Assembly: GCA_001949185.1 (NCBI GenBank) | Contig: BDGG01000009.1 | Coordinates: forward strand, 431,347-495,346 | DNA length: 64,000 bases | Direction of reading: 5' to 3' | DNA from: Ramazzottius varieornatus | Lineage: Eukaryota; Tardigrada; Eutardigrada; Parachela; Ramazzottiidae | Shown: piece by piece, positions 32,993 to 43,882 of the stretch | How the letters are laid out: the number at the start of each line of letters is the position of its first letter | How positions within the stretch are numbered: the stretch's first letter is position 1 | Made by a program: the position numbers and the translations under genes | The notes under the pieces: generated by a model | The model's database searches: none | The model's input: the letters and a program-made list of their open reading frames with translations, nothing else | Told to the model about the DNA's origin: nothing

Positions 32993-33775
32993 ATGAATTC
33001 TATGGAAAAATGGGAGCAGAATATGAAGAAGAACGGACTGAATCTAAAAGCTGCAGTAGATGAAATCAACAGTGTCATGACATCGGTAACGCGCGACAAG
33101 TGGACATTGCCGAATGGTTCTACCCAGACTGATGTATTCGCTTAAAGCGTGCGCCACTTGGATGAACAGTCTGGGTAGATTTTTTGGCCCACGTCCCAGT
33201 TGATCATAATGATTTATAATTAAGATCATCTAAATCTGCTTTATGTCTCGTCTGCTCGAAGACTTACGGTTCGATCTGATACAGGTTGTTCCGCAATGGA
33301 TTCTGGCAATCCAGCATGCCGATGAGTCCTGCAGGAAGAGCGCGCTGTGCAAGGCGTCAAAAATCGCCGCCGATACAGAGTCGGAACTTCCACGTGATAT
33401 CAGTCTTCTCCTCAGCAATGCGGCGGGCGCTTACCTTGATTACACCGGAAGAAAGAAAGGCGAGTTCATTAAGGTGGTGGAATGCTGTACCCAGACCGAA
33501 GAATCACTCTTCAAGAAATGTATGAAACGAGACTCGAGCAACAGTATCGGTGACGAGAGACTGTACTCACCTCCTGCTTCTCTTTCCGCAGGTTCCGCAA
33601 AATACACCGACGCGGCAAAGTGCTCAGTTGAAGATCTGTAAGTAGAAGAATGTGATCGCATGGCGTATTTTGGAGTAAAGAAGCTTTTTTCCATCCTAGT
33701 ATGGAAGGGGCCAACCTAAAACCCGTGGATGTTTCACACCTGGACTTCTTGAAGGAACTGCTGCCAAAATTTTAA
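32993..33775 (+). CDS. Unrecognised three-exon gene
   Basis: Exons 32993-33085, 33285-33637, 33700-33775 give a 173-residue protein with consistent phases and standard splice sites. The sequence is mainly helical and polar, with NLKAAVDEINSVMTS at the N-terminus, LLLSNAAGAYLDYTGRKKGE in the middle and a C-terminal SHLDFLKELLPKF. No signal peptide, membrane segment or known domain is seen. Intron 1 contains a foldback repeat. An ATG at 33002 is an alternative start. Confidence 0.5.
33085..33205. repeat. Foldback repeat, intron at 33.1 kb
   Basis: GACAAGTGGACATTGCCG and AAAGCGTGCGCCACTTGG arms. Confidence 0.7.
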
Positions 33776-34482
33776 AGACACTTCATGACTCAAAGTATTG
33801 AGCTGTCCGATGGGCGAAATTTTTCCTCTTTCGCCTGTGCTTTCTCTTCTCAAATTTACCTGCTTTCTGCCGAATGGGAGTTCGGCACACAAACCCGACA
33901 CGATAGTGTTTCCCAGTGGCGCACGGTTTCAGCCGATAACACTAGAACGGTGCCACCTGGAGAAACAATCTTGCCGAATTTGTCCATCGAGCTCCCAGAT
34001 GAGAAGTCAGTTCCGTTTTAGCCGAGCAAAATCAAAAACTGTTGATTTCTATTGTTTCGTTTTTCGCATATGCTGTTAACTTAGGCCAAAGTTTGTATAT
34101 ACTTGACTAAATTCTTAGGAAAGAGACAAGAGGGACAAAATTACGGAAAATTCCCCATCTAAAACATTTCCAACTACAGCAAATAAAATTCAGCCAACTA
34201 GGCCTGATCAGTGATCACCAAAACGTGAGCAAAACTATAGGAGTAAAAAGTGAAATGCGGAATGACACAGAAAACTGAGATTCCCGCAAAAGATCGCTCA
34301 TGGTAAGCTCAAGGAAGTACACCAATAATCAACTGACAAGATACCGACAAAATCTAGCTCCACATTTGCGCTGAGAGCAGGAGAATGTAAGTTAAAAATT
34401 ATAAGTCCGAGCATTCCCGGTCAGGCTTGAACAGACTCTCGATCCTCATCGACAATTCTCTTTACCATCTAAAAATCGGAAA
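33776..34482. other. Intergenic, one foldback repeat
   Basis: Separates the 3' ends of two convergent genes. A foldback copy lies at about 33890-34000. The rest is AT-rich. Confidence 0.4.
33890..34000. repeat. Foldback repeat, intergenic
   Basis: CCCAGTGGCGCACGGTTTC to AACGGTGCCACCTGGAG. Confidence 0.75.
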
Positions 34483-37400
34483 TTACAGTACTGTAAATAT
34501 TCGCTGCATCCGCGCAGTGCGTACTCGTACGTAACGATGTACCCCCGTAGGGAGTTGCGCAATCCGTGAAACTGGACCGGGGCTGTACTTCACTTGTACG
34601 ATGACGTATGCGCGGACGCAGCGAATATTTACAGTACTTCCTTCACAATATCTTTCGCTCCTGCTATAAATTCTGAGCAGCTTACTAAGCTCGGGACATA
34701 CCTCGCGGAACTTGGTCTTGTGCTCATCCTTCAGATTCTGTCTCAGACACGCCGAGAGTCTGCCGTAGACAGACATCAAGCGGTTGAGACTCTTTCCACG
34801 CAGTGAATTGGTGAGCTTCGTCAACAGCGTGACGTATTCATGCTGACTATTCGTCAAGGATACCACAACCCCGTCCTGCGTCGAAACAAGCGAACCAGCA
34901 TTTTATGCCACCCAACAAAATTCCGGGCAAGCACTAGTAATCACAGGAAAAAGTGACTGACTTACATCTCTCATCGAATGAGTCGTTTCTTTCGTAAACA
35001 AGTCGTGGAAGAACGTACCAATGCGCTTCCTTCTTGGTGGTTCCACGAAGATCTTCAACATTTCGCTGGGAAAGATTTCTTGAACCTATCAAACGGAAGA
35101 GCAGTGATAATAATTATTATACAACATCGCAATGTCTTGGATTTGTGTAAGATTTAAGGAATTAGATAGTTCAGACTATGCATTGGACTTCTGCGAACAA
35201 AGTTTGGCAGAATCGTATCGAGAGGCGCGCGCTTCTGGCTATTGATCCTGACGAAGTGCGCCATTTGGGAAAACAATCGGACTGTACGAGGTCGTTTTCC
35301 CAAGAGGCTCACGTTTCCAAACAATACCACTAAAAACTTGCGCCACTTAGGACAACAATCTTGACAAATTCGTTTGCCCAGCTCTATTACCTCAGGAGAA
35401 AATCTCGCTGCTGGTTTGGTGCTCGTGATGATTGTAATTGCCGACCGGAACTTATTCCGCGTCTTCAGCACCTCCCGAATATGGGCAGGCATCTGAAGTC
35501 CATCTCCCGCCTTCGGGCACACAGCCTGCAGGTTGCACAACGCAACAACGGAAGAACGCTCAGACATCAGGGACAGCAAATCGTGCTCCTACAAGCAGAA
35601 CAGATCTCGAAAAGCTTATCAACAATGGAAGCGGAAGTCTATTAATACTATCAGGAAGATAGTGGCACTCACGGTTCTGTGCTCGAGCGCCGCGTTCTTG
35701 AAGTCACAAGTCTTGATGGTGTACTTTTCCGCAATCCGGGTAAGCAGAGCTCCGACGACCACCTCCAAAATCAGCGGGTCGTTCTCCGAATGGATAAAGA
35801 CCACCGGGTCGTAGTCCAGCATCAGACTCGGATGCCTGAAAAAAGAAATGATAGATAGGTAGATACATAAGTGCTCAATCGGAGGGACTTACGTGAAAGC
35901 GGTCCACGCAGCAGAACTACGGATCTGCTCGTCGTCACCCGCTCGAGGAAGACGCATCGGGAACGCAGCGTCAATAGTGTTACATACGCTAGCCACAGTT
36001 TTCGTCAGGAGAGGCTGGAGGATGGGCGTCAAAGGTTGATGAACCGAAGCGGTAACTGCTTGTCCGCTTGGCTCCATCCCATCCCACGCCGAGAAGAAAT
36101 CCGTCAACCCAACCTATCCAAGCATTATTGGTAGAGTGGGAAAAGAACTTCAAAGAAGCAAAGGACAAAGCTCAGAGCGAAAAGTACTTTGTACCTCGAG
36201 CTTATCCAAATCGAAGTCGTCGGGTTTCTCATGCCGCTGCAGAGCGTGATTCTGCGCTTTCCGGCACAGCAAGTCCAAATCCGCACCCGTGAAACCTGAA
36301 AGGAATCAGTTTGATGTTTCCAATTGCATACTCCTATGGTATAGAGTAAAAAAGCCAGATCGTTTCCAAACGGCGCATATCTCAGTGCTGTTTGCTGGAA
36401 GAGTGCGCCACTTGGAAAAACAAGACTGGTAAGTGTAATTGTTTTCCCAAGTGGCGTACAACACAGTTGAACATGGCTGGGAGCGTGCACCACTTGAGAA
36501 GACGAACAGGAGGATTCCTTTGCCAGGCTCTCAGTTATGAATTTTCACCTTCGGTGTTTTTAGCGAGAGTGAAGGCATCCATCGAGTCGAGTTTCTTGAT
36601 CCATTTTTGCGTGAGAGCTTCCAGGATGAGCTTTCGTTCGTTCTTGTCGGGTGCCGGAAAGTGTATCTTGGTATCGAAACGACCGGATCGAAGTAAGGCT
36701 GGATCGAGCACATCTTTGAAATTCGTAGTGGCCAAAGCAAGAACGGTACCTCGGTCCGTCACACCATTCAGCAGAGTCAGTAAGGTGCTGACCATATTGA
36801 AGTTCACACTGTCATTCTCGGAAGTCGTTCTGCAATGGACGATGTATTCCATTGTATTTCAAGCACTGTAACAGGTGTGGAAGAACCTACCTTCGTCGAA
36901 CAAGCCCATCCAGCTCGTCCATGAAGATGATGGAAGGACTGTTTTCGCTTGCCTATCGAATTGTAAAGAATACAATCAAAATTTAACCACTTCGCTCAAA
37001 GACTTGTTGGACTTTTAATCCAAGTTTGAGGTAGAGCAAGAGAGAAATTACATGCTGGAAGACGGCACGCAAGTGGCTTTCGCTTTCACCAACCCACTTG
37101 GTCAAGAGCTCCGCGCCGGAAATGATGTAGACCGGTATAGATCGCGACAGTCCTCGTCCACATTCATAAGCCAACGCTTTCGCCATCAAAGTCTTACCCG
37201 TCCCTGCAATACAAAACAGTCAGAGATGCCGCAGTAAACAAAACGGGATGTGGACGAATGAATTCACTAAGATCGTGTTCCAAGTGGCGCGCTCTCTTGG
37301 ACAATAACAATGAACACGTGCGCCACTCAGGAAAACGATCTGGTTCAGTTCACTTGCCAACCTCCTAATACTTACAGCCTGGGCCGACATAAACGAACGC

Positions 37401-38727
37401 GAGATAAAAACGAACTTACCTGGAGGACCCCAGAACAAGGCCCCTTTAGAGACCTGCACGGCTTTCACTGGCTCAGAAGCCGCTTTCTTGGCTTCCGCTT
37501 GGTGAATCAAGCGTCTGAAGGGCGCAATGACGGAGCGTCGAAGTTCTTCCTTGACCGAGCCGTATCCTCCCACAGTCTCGAATGAAATCTACCGAAGAAA
37601 TGGATCGGAACTGAGCGTGATTGAAAAATCTGCTGAAGGCTAGTGGAGCTTGAACTCACCGATCCTTCCTCCGGAAAGTAGATGTTCGGCTCGAACGAGT
37701 TTGTGAACACGGAGGGACCTGCTTTCGACGCAGAGTTCGTGCACTTCATCTTCTTCTTCTTTGGCGGCAAAGTCTCTGATCCACTTCGAGAAGATTCTGC
37801 ATCAATGACAGGCAGCTCGACGTGGTCGAAACTATGAGGTCGACCTGGACGATCCGGGTTGCGACGCGGCTTCTGTCTGTTGCCTCTGAAAACAGAAAAA
37901 CCGGGTTGATTCTGCTCCCACTTGCTTAGACCTGTTTCAAGAGAAGTAGAACGTAGTGGCAGAAAACATACAAGCTCTACCTGAAAGGATCCTCCACTTC
38001 TGTCGCTTCCGGTTCTGCTTTGACACTTCCAGTACTTCGCAGGGAATACACTTTCTTGCGCTGTGGAGAGATCGTGGCTTCGAACTCTTCCTGCTCCTCT
38101 TCCTCACTATCCTCGGACTGGGTTGTATCCGGACTTCTACTGCTATAACGGCGACTACGATGTCTGGACTGAGAGCTCTGCCACGGAGTTTCCGAACATG
38201 CGCGACTCGTCGAGCGGAAGCCTCCATGTTTAGAGGAACTGTAAGATCCCCGCCGATCAAAGCTGAAAATCCGTAAATGGTGAGAAATCCCAGTCAATAG
38301 TCACCAATGATCTACATCTTCCAGACAAAAACTTCAGAGCACTCGAGTACTGGCGTTAGCAATCTTACGAGGTGTCGATCAATTTTTGTGGCTGTCGTTT
38401 CTCTCGTGAGCTTTTCCGCAGGTTGGTCGGCGATCTTCTCGGACGAAGACGATTACTGCAGCGGAAACAAAAGCAGTTTAGCGTGGAACACGATAACGAC
38501 AGCCATGTCGAGTCGCGGACTTACTTATGGGAATGCTTGGAAGGATTTGGCGCGAAATCTTCCAGGCGACGACGTTGGCGAGGCACATGCACCTTCTCTT
38601 CGGGACTAGAATCGAGCTGACCAGTACGTTTCCCATAATACCTCTTATCTGGATCACGTATGTGGACTATAGATATCTCTCGACTGTCACGAGAGTTGGG
38701 AGATCCCCGTGGAGTGGAAGGATCCAT
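34483..38727 (-). CDS. ATAD2-like AAA+ protein without bromodomain
   Basis: Fourteen exons: 38727-38525, 38455-38369, 38262-37981, 37885-37660, 37588-37420, 37203-37052, 36952-36891, 36829-36549, 36295-36195, 36113-35893, 35835-35673, 35588-35391, 35085-34966, 34875-34483; 885 residues. ATAD2/Yta7/Abo1 proteins are hexameric chromatin ATPases that handle histone H3-H4. The N-terminus is basic then acidic and carries RKKVYSLRS. The first AAA domain has FETVGGYGSVKEEL, Walker A GPPGTGKT across a splice junction, Walker B IIFMDELD, and LATTNFKDVLDPALLRSGRFD with the arginine finger region. The linker LQPLLTKTV...FP and the degenerate second AAA domain (ITIITSTKPAARFSPEVQEIF) match ATAD2 order. 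The bromodomain that should follow is absent. The final ~50 residues derive from a MITE (34491-34634). Confidence 0.85.
34489..34636. mobile_element. MITE inside the last ATAD2-like exon
   Basis: Body 34491-34634 is flanked by TA on each side. The inverted ends CTGTAAATATTCGCTGC...CCGCGCA match over about 26 bp with one mismatch. The host reading frame runs through the whole element and stops at 34485-34483, just outside it. Confidence 0.85.
35195..35390. repeat. Foldback repeat, ATAD2-like intron 12, two units
   Basis: GAAGTGCGCCATTTGGG and AACTTGCGCCACTTAGG right arms are clear. Confidence 0.75.
36350..36540. repeat. Foldback repeat, ATAD2-like intron 8, two units
   Basis: GAGTGCGCCACTTGGAAAAAC and CCCAAGTGGCGTACAAC are the best arms. 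Confidence 0.8.
37250..37370. repeat. Foldback repeat, ATAD2-like intron 5
   Basis: CCAAGTGGCGCGCTCTCTTG to ACACGTGCGCCACTCAGG. Confidence 0.85.
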
Positions 38728-41444
38728 GATGTACGCGTACTCCCTTGGAGCGATCAGAATTCAGAAATTCGGAATCCAGATTCCAGAAGAGCGAAACCAG
38801 AGAAACCGAGAATTGCGGTACGCATTTGTCATTGATTGCTTGAAATGCGTCGACGGCAGTCTCAGCAAGACTATAGGAGAGCCTTAAACTGCAGCAGTTG
38901 TCTACGGCAAGCCTGAGCCTACGGCGGATAGATCAAAGGATTCTCCTAAAATGTCGTTCACCCCAGGTGGTGACTGAATACAGTGACGCATGAGCAACGT
39001 AATGTGACGTCACTGTAAGTGATATGTTATATGTGAGATTATGGGATATGACATGACATATGACATGACCAGAAAAAAATCCGAGAAAAACTGGAAAAAT
39101 TCCTGAAAAATCGAGGAAGGTACAGAGCGCTTCCAATGCGCAACGCAACGCCAGATAAGGAACGACTCAGGCACTCCGGCTGATTTACAAAGACTGCGAT
39201 CGGAAACGCACTAGCACAGTCCAACATGAGCACAAACATCGGGACATCATATGAAAAACATCATTTGGTACTGGGTGATTTGCTCCTATGGGCTCAAGAA
39301 CGCATCTAACAACATCAAGTTGCTGGTTGTAATGAGATGCATCCGATAGCCAACGCGCACCTCTGCGCACCCACAAGTAACGATTGACCAGTGGTCGCCT
39401 TTTGGCTGACTTCCTGCCCCTGTACAAGGAAAGAACTTTCACCTATGCAAGAGTGTGCACGCGCCTGGCCCAACTGATGCCATGGAAAAAACAGCTGGCA
39501 GCAGGTCGAAAACGGCAGCGTACATCAAATTTAGGTGGCCATTACCGCTCTTGGCCGGCTGCCAACTCTTTTGTCCATGCCGACAGTTAGGCCTGGCGCG
39601 TGTATAGTAGTGTGTTTTGGGGAAGAATTTTTGTTGCAGAGTTCTTGCTGTGTGTGTGTATTGCTGATATCTGCGTGAAGTCAGAGGAGCAGGAGTGCGA
39701 ACGTGGTAGTGACGGCGTAATTTCTGACCTAGTTGATATACGGAACTACACTTGTAATTAGCCCTTGATTCTCCGTACAACTGGACATGATGACTCCATG
39801 TCATTGTTGGCAGTGGAAATAAGACTGGAATGTTTAGGTGCTGGTGGAACATTTCCGTTCATTCATCACGTTAGACCCTTACTGCTGATTTCGGCCGTTA
39901 GACCTCTAACGTACCAACTGTTGTCGACTTTGTGCTGTACGAGCTTTCACCACGACGTGACGGCTCTCAACATAAAGGCAAAGAGAGGCCTCGGCTCTCT
40001 CACTCGCGACAGTTCAAAGTTCAATCATAACTACTGTAGGACCCTATCTGCCGAAGTGATATCTCGCTTAATGTTCATCTGCCGCCCATGAGCTTCGCAC
40101 CATGAAATACTCCGATGAGTGCTACACAAGGCTACATCAGCCGTTTCAACTCGCCCCTAACTGCCCCAGATGAAAAAATCGATTCCCGAACATTTTTGGC
40201 TATTGACCAAATCACCCAGTCCGAAATGACTTTCTTCATATGTAAACATTGTGCCACTCTTCTAACAGCGCAAACTAAACGAGCTTGCTCATATAACTTC
40301 ACGATGTTTCCGTGCGTGCTGGGGTGTGCAAGTGCGGATCACTTCGCAATCTGTATTACAGTCCACTCGTTCGAGATGTGTTACCTGATTGACGGCTTTA
40401 AAACAGTGTTATTCTACTATGCCGTTACAATTATCGAGATTCACGTGCTAATGTTGAGTCTACGTGATCAGCTGACTGCAAGTAAAATCAATTATCCCTG
40501 ACGAATTTCAATTATTAAGATTAAAATTCGATTTCGTATCATGGATCAATCAACCAAGCGTAACTTTGAATGTTGGCTTGGCATGCGTTATGGTGGCCAC
40601 ATGTCTAGGTGGGCATGTGGAATTGACAAGTGCGATCGATAACGAAAAACCTGCCACGACCGTTCTGCTAACTTATTAGCCGTAAGTATCAATATCGACA
40701 ATACTCACCTGCTAGTTTTGCAATGTACTATTGGTTGCGGTTTCTTGGCTTGCCGAGTAGCTAGTGTTGCAATCAAGACTACGAAAATTCTCAAGAACCA
40801 CTTAGGGGCAATGTCGGGTTTTCCAACATCAACCACTCACCGTTCATTTTCGAGTTTCCCGAACCATTCGGAGAATTCGATTCATGGAGAATCCTGGGGT
40901 ATTCGGCCGAACTGAAGATCCAGCGGCGACGAATCATGACGAAATTCCGAAAACGCACTGCTTCTGAGCGGGAACTACTGGACTGATGTCAATTCAAATA
41001 CTTGCTTGAGCGTTTAGGGCCTTTGCGGATAGAAAATTCGCCAAAACCAACGTCTGATTTATGAAGTCTTATACTGGTGTGCCGCTTCTGGTCCGCATAA
41101 TAGAAGAGGGTTTTGTCCGTAGACGACAGAAATTTAGGTTCATTCACGCTCCTGGACGAAAAAATTCACGAAGTGGAAGTTGCGTCAACCTAAAAGCACG
41201 ATAACACACATCACGGTGTGTTATCAGGCTTTGATCGCTCCGGTCTTAGATTAGAAATTTCAAAGCCGTTCCAAGGTCAAGAGGATCATTAAACGCCGAT
41301 TCTTCGTTTTTAGTATCGGGTTTTCAGTATCAAGCGTTCTGATAAATCAATCAATCAGTAGGAAAAATTTCGATATACGAGATATCGTTTTCCACCGTAA
41401 ACTGGTCTGCTAGACTACTCCTGTATAGAAGGCTCGGCGAAGCT

Positions 41445-41662
41445 AAAATAAGCCGTTTTAGCCGTTCTAGTTAGCCGTGGCTAAAAGTATTTTAGCCGCG
41501 GTCAAAGCAGCTGAAATACTTTCAGCCACGGTCAGAATACATTGTGCGTTTATTGATGTTGAGTCGGCTAAAATATTTTTGGCCTCAATAAACCAATCGA
41601 ACGCACAGTCCATTTTAGCCGTGGATAAAATAGTTGTACCCACGCCTAAGAACGGCTAAAGC
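41445..41662. repeat. Nested TTAGCCG foldback repeat
   Basis: Ends read CCGTTTTAGCCGTTCTAG on the left and CTAAGAACGGCTAAAGC on the right, roughly inverted. Inside are further inverted segments, such as GCCGTGGCTAAAAGTATTTT against AAATACTTTCAGCCACGG. It is a non-coding palindrome-rich element. Confidence 0.6.
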
Positions 41663-41699
41663 ACACAAAACAAAACCCAACCTGGCCCTAGAGCACGGA

Positions 41700-42130
41700 A
41701 TCTGGCCGCATGCGCAGCACTGCACTGCAGCTGTGCTGTGCTGTGCTGCAGCACAGCTGCAGCGCGTGAACTGACGAAATTTGTGCGGCACAGCACACCA
41801 TACAGCAGAAAGCCATAGACTACCGCGCAGATGTACCTACCGAAACCTAACAAGAATTACAGTTTTTGGGCATTCGGACGTCTGCCGTCTCAGCTTTGCC
41901 GTACTTTAGGGCAACGTTCTCCAAGTTGACTACCGATTTCGCTGACTGAATTACAAACCACGTCAATACTTCAGCGTTCCGCGCAGTTGCACCAGGTCAA
42001 CGTGCGTCTGCAGCACAGCTGCTTAGCCACTGGGCATGAAAGTCGTACAGCACAGCACAGCACAGCGTACAGCGCCCTGGTAATAAGCGCAGCACAGTTA
42101 CAGCGTACTTTTGGACCTGCGGCCCAGTGC
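41700..42130. repeat. CAGCACAG-rich inverted segments
   Basis: A hairpin-prone stretch at 41715-41765 (GCTGTGCTGTGCTGTGCTGC with CAGCACAGCTGCAGC) is echoed at 42005-42115 by GTACAGCACAGCACAGCACAG. Low-complexity, no coding signal. Confidence 0.5.
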
Positions 42131-42339
42131 TCTACCTGGCCCAACCTTCCTTTGCAGGTTTCTTCTAATGAGATTCTATGCGTTCCTCCCTGCGAAACAT
42201 GACTCCGAATCTTTTCCACGCAGCAGTCCAGTTTGTGTCTGAAATTCGGCTGTTGTTAGCGGAGCGATGTAAAAAAACCTTAAAATGAAAGCCTTGCCTT
42301 TATACTGTACGGGACATCCGCGAATGGACTTAGCCAGAG

Positions 42340-42765
42340 GAGCTCCCAGATCGTTTACCCAAGGGACGCACTCTCTCAGTCTATAACAACTCGTAATTAC
42401 ACCTTCGGCGTAATTACGAGTCGCTCCGGAACGACTTGTAATTACACCAGACTTAACCAACATCCCGAGTGAGCTGTGCTCCCCTCCAAACTTTCAAATG
42501 TCACTTCCATGACGAAGTTTCTCGCTACTCGTCCTACTGGTGAGTGTGTAGTGGTTCCTCCGACGTCAAAGATCTCATAATCCTCCGATCGTACTTACCT
42601 GCAGTGCGGGGCTTTCAAAGCGAGCCGTTACACCGCTTTCCTAACTGGTAAAAAAAAATTTCTCGGCGTATCCACCAAAGTAGCTAGTGTAATTACACCA
42701 CGAAGCCAGCTTAGTGTTTGTAAGCCCTTAATGAAAACGTGCGCCACTTGAGGTGACAGCAGTGG
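42340..42765. repeat. Foldback unit split by a ~340-bp insertion
   Basis: The left half (AGATCGTTTACCCAAGGGACGCAC, ending CTATAACAA at ~42389) and the right half (ATGAAAACGTGCGCCACTTGAGG from 42731) belong to one unit. The inserted sequence 42390-42730 starts with a perfect stem CTCGTAATTAC / GTAATTACGAG and repeats GTAATTACACC several times. Confidence 0.55.
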
Positions 42766-43331
42766 GCTCTGACGCGCCTGATGTTCGAGCTCGTGCATTC
42801 AGCTCTCTTTTCCAATCCTGTATGTTTCAGGTCTTCTCCGCTTTTCGTACGAGTACCAAAATTGTTGTAGAGTCACATCAACGATCATGATACACCAGAG
42901 TTGGCAAGACCACGGACACGGGGCGAACTTCAGCGTTACAGTCGACCGAATGCTCGGAATGAAGTTACAATACAGTAGCCACCAATGCCCGGAGGCAGCG
43001 ACGAAGACCGGCATCGAATTCGAAGACGGTAATGAATTCCATATGGTCTCTAGCATACATACACTGTACCTCTGCAAATTACGTACAGTACTTCTCAAAT
43101 CGAAAGTACTTTAGAAACCAGTTATCCGTCGTAAATCCATCTTCAGTACTGCTGCGTCGCGAGAAAGCGCGACGCTCTCATGATCAACGTTGGCAGTAAG
43201 AAGCTAACGTTCTTCGCGGCAGAGGTCGAATACTCTGGTCGATCGCGGTCTCCTTTGCCATTTCACCAAGAATTCTGTCACACAATTCAGTGCTTGAAAT
43301 TTCAAAGTTGCTCCCTCTGATTTTGGCGAAA

Positions 43332-43882
43332 ATGGCGACCTCAGGTAGTGGCAAAATCGAACATGCGGTATACCAACCTAATGCTGAGGCCTGTGTACGT
43401 TTTTCTCAAATTCAGGTGACCAGCAAACAGCGGACACCACCCAAGGTGAGTTCTTCGGTTCAAACGCGGAAGGAGCTGGAGCTGAATCAGCCGCTCAAAC
43501 AGGCTCATCCGGCGGAACAGACCAAGCGAGTCCATCGGGTGCAACCCCTACTCCTCCAACCACACCCAGCGCAGCTGCTGGTGGGTCTTCGGACTGGGCA
43601 GTTGGTAACAGCTACGGAGTAGGTGATGTCTGTCAATATGAAGGGCAGAGCTACCAGTGCCGCCAAGCTCATACTGTCCAAGCACCCAACTGGACACCTC
43701 CAAATACTTTGGCGCTTTGGCTGCCGATTGGCACCAGCGAGTGGAAACAAGGGACCACCTATAATACTGATGACAGATGCAGCTACGACTCGCAAAACTA
43801 CCGCTGTAGACAAGCGCATACCGCCCATGCAGCGAACTGGACTCCACCGAATACTCCCAACCTATGGATGCCCGAGCAGTAG
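43332..43882 (+). CDS. Tandem CBM5/12 chitin-binding module protein
   Basis: Two exons, 43332-43344 (MATSG start) and 43416-43882; 159 residues. After a Gly/Ser/Thr/Pro-rich linker come two copies of the ~45-residue CBM5/12 (ChtBD3) fold. The first reads DWAVGNSYGVGDVCQYEGQS, then YQCRQAHT and WTPPNTLALW. The second reads EWKQGTTYNTDDRCSYDSQN, then YRCRQAHT and WTPPNTPNLW. Aromatic residues that contact chitin (W, Y, W) are present in both. Such modules usually sit on secreted chitinases, but here there is no enzyme domain and no signal peptide in this model. An upstream exon could supply one. Free-standing tandem modules are commoner in bacteria and fungi than in animals, so transfer is possible, though the intron shows it is embedded in eukaryotic DNA. 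Confidence 0.8.

Larger units (their letters stand above)
38728..43331. other. Gene-poor region
   Basis: A 4.6-kb stretch without a supported gene. It includes TATGACATGACATATGACATG-like simple repeats near 39045-39070, a nested TTAGCCG foldback (41445-41662), CAGCACAG-rich inverted segments (41700-42130) and a split foldback unit (42340-42765). Open frames such as 40115-40501 have no conserved features. Compared with the flanks, foldback copies of the main family are almost absent from 38.7-46.8 kb. Confidence 0.45.

Noticed and set aside
39384-40915. Open frames of 66-128 codons in the gene-poor interval
   Set aside because: No domain, signal, splice support or paralog, and lengths are near chance expectation for this base composition.
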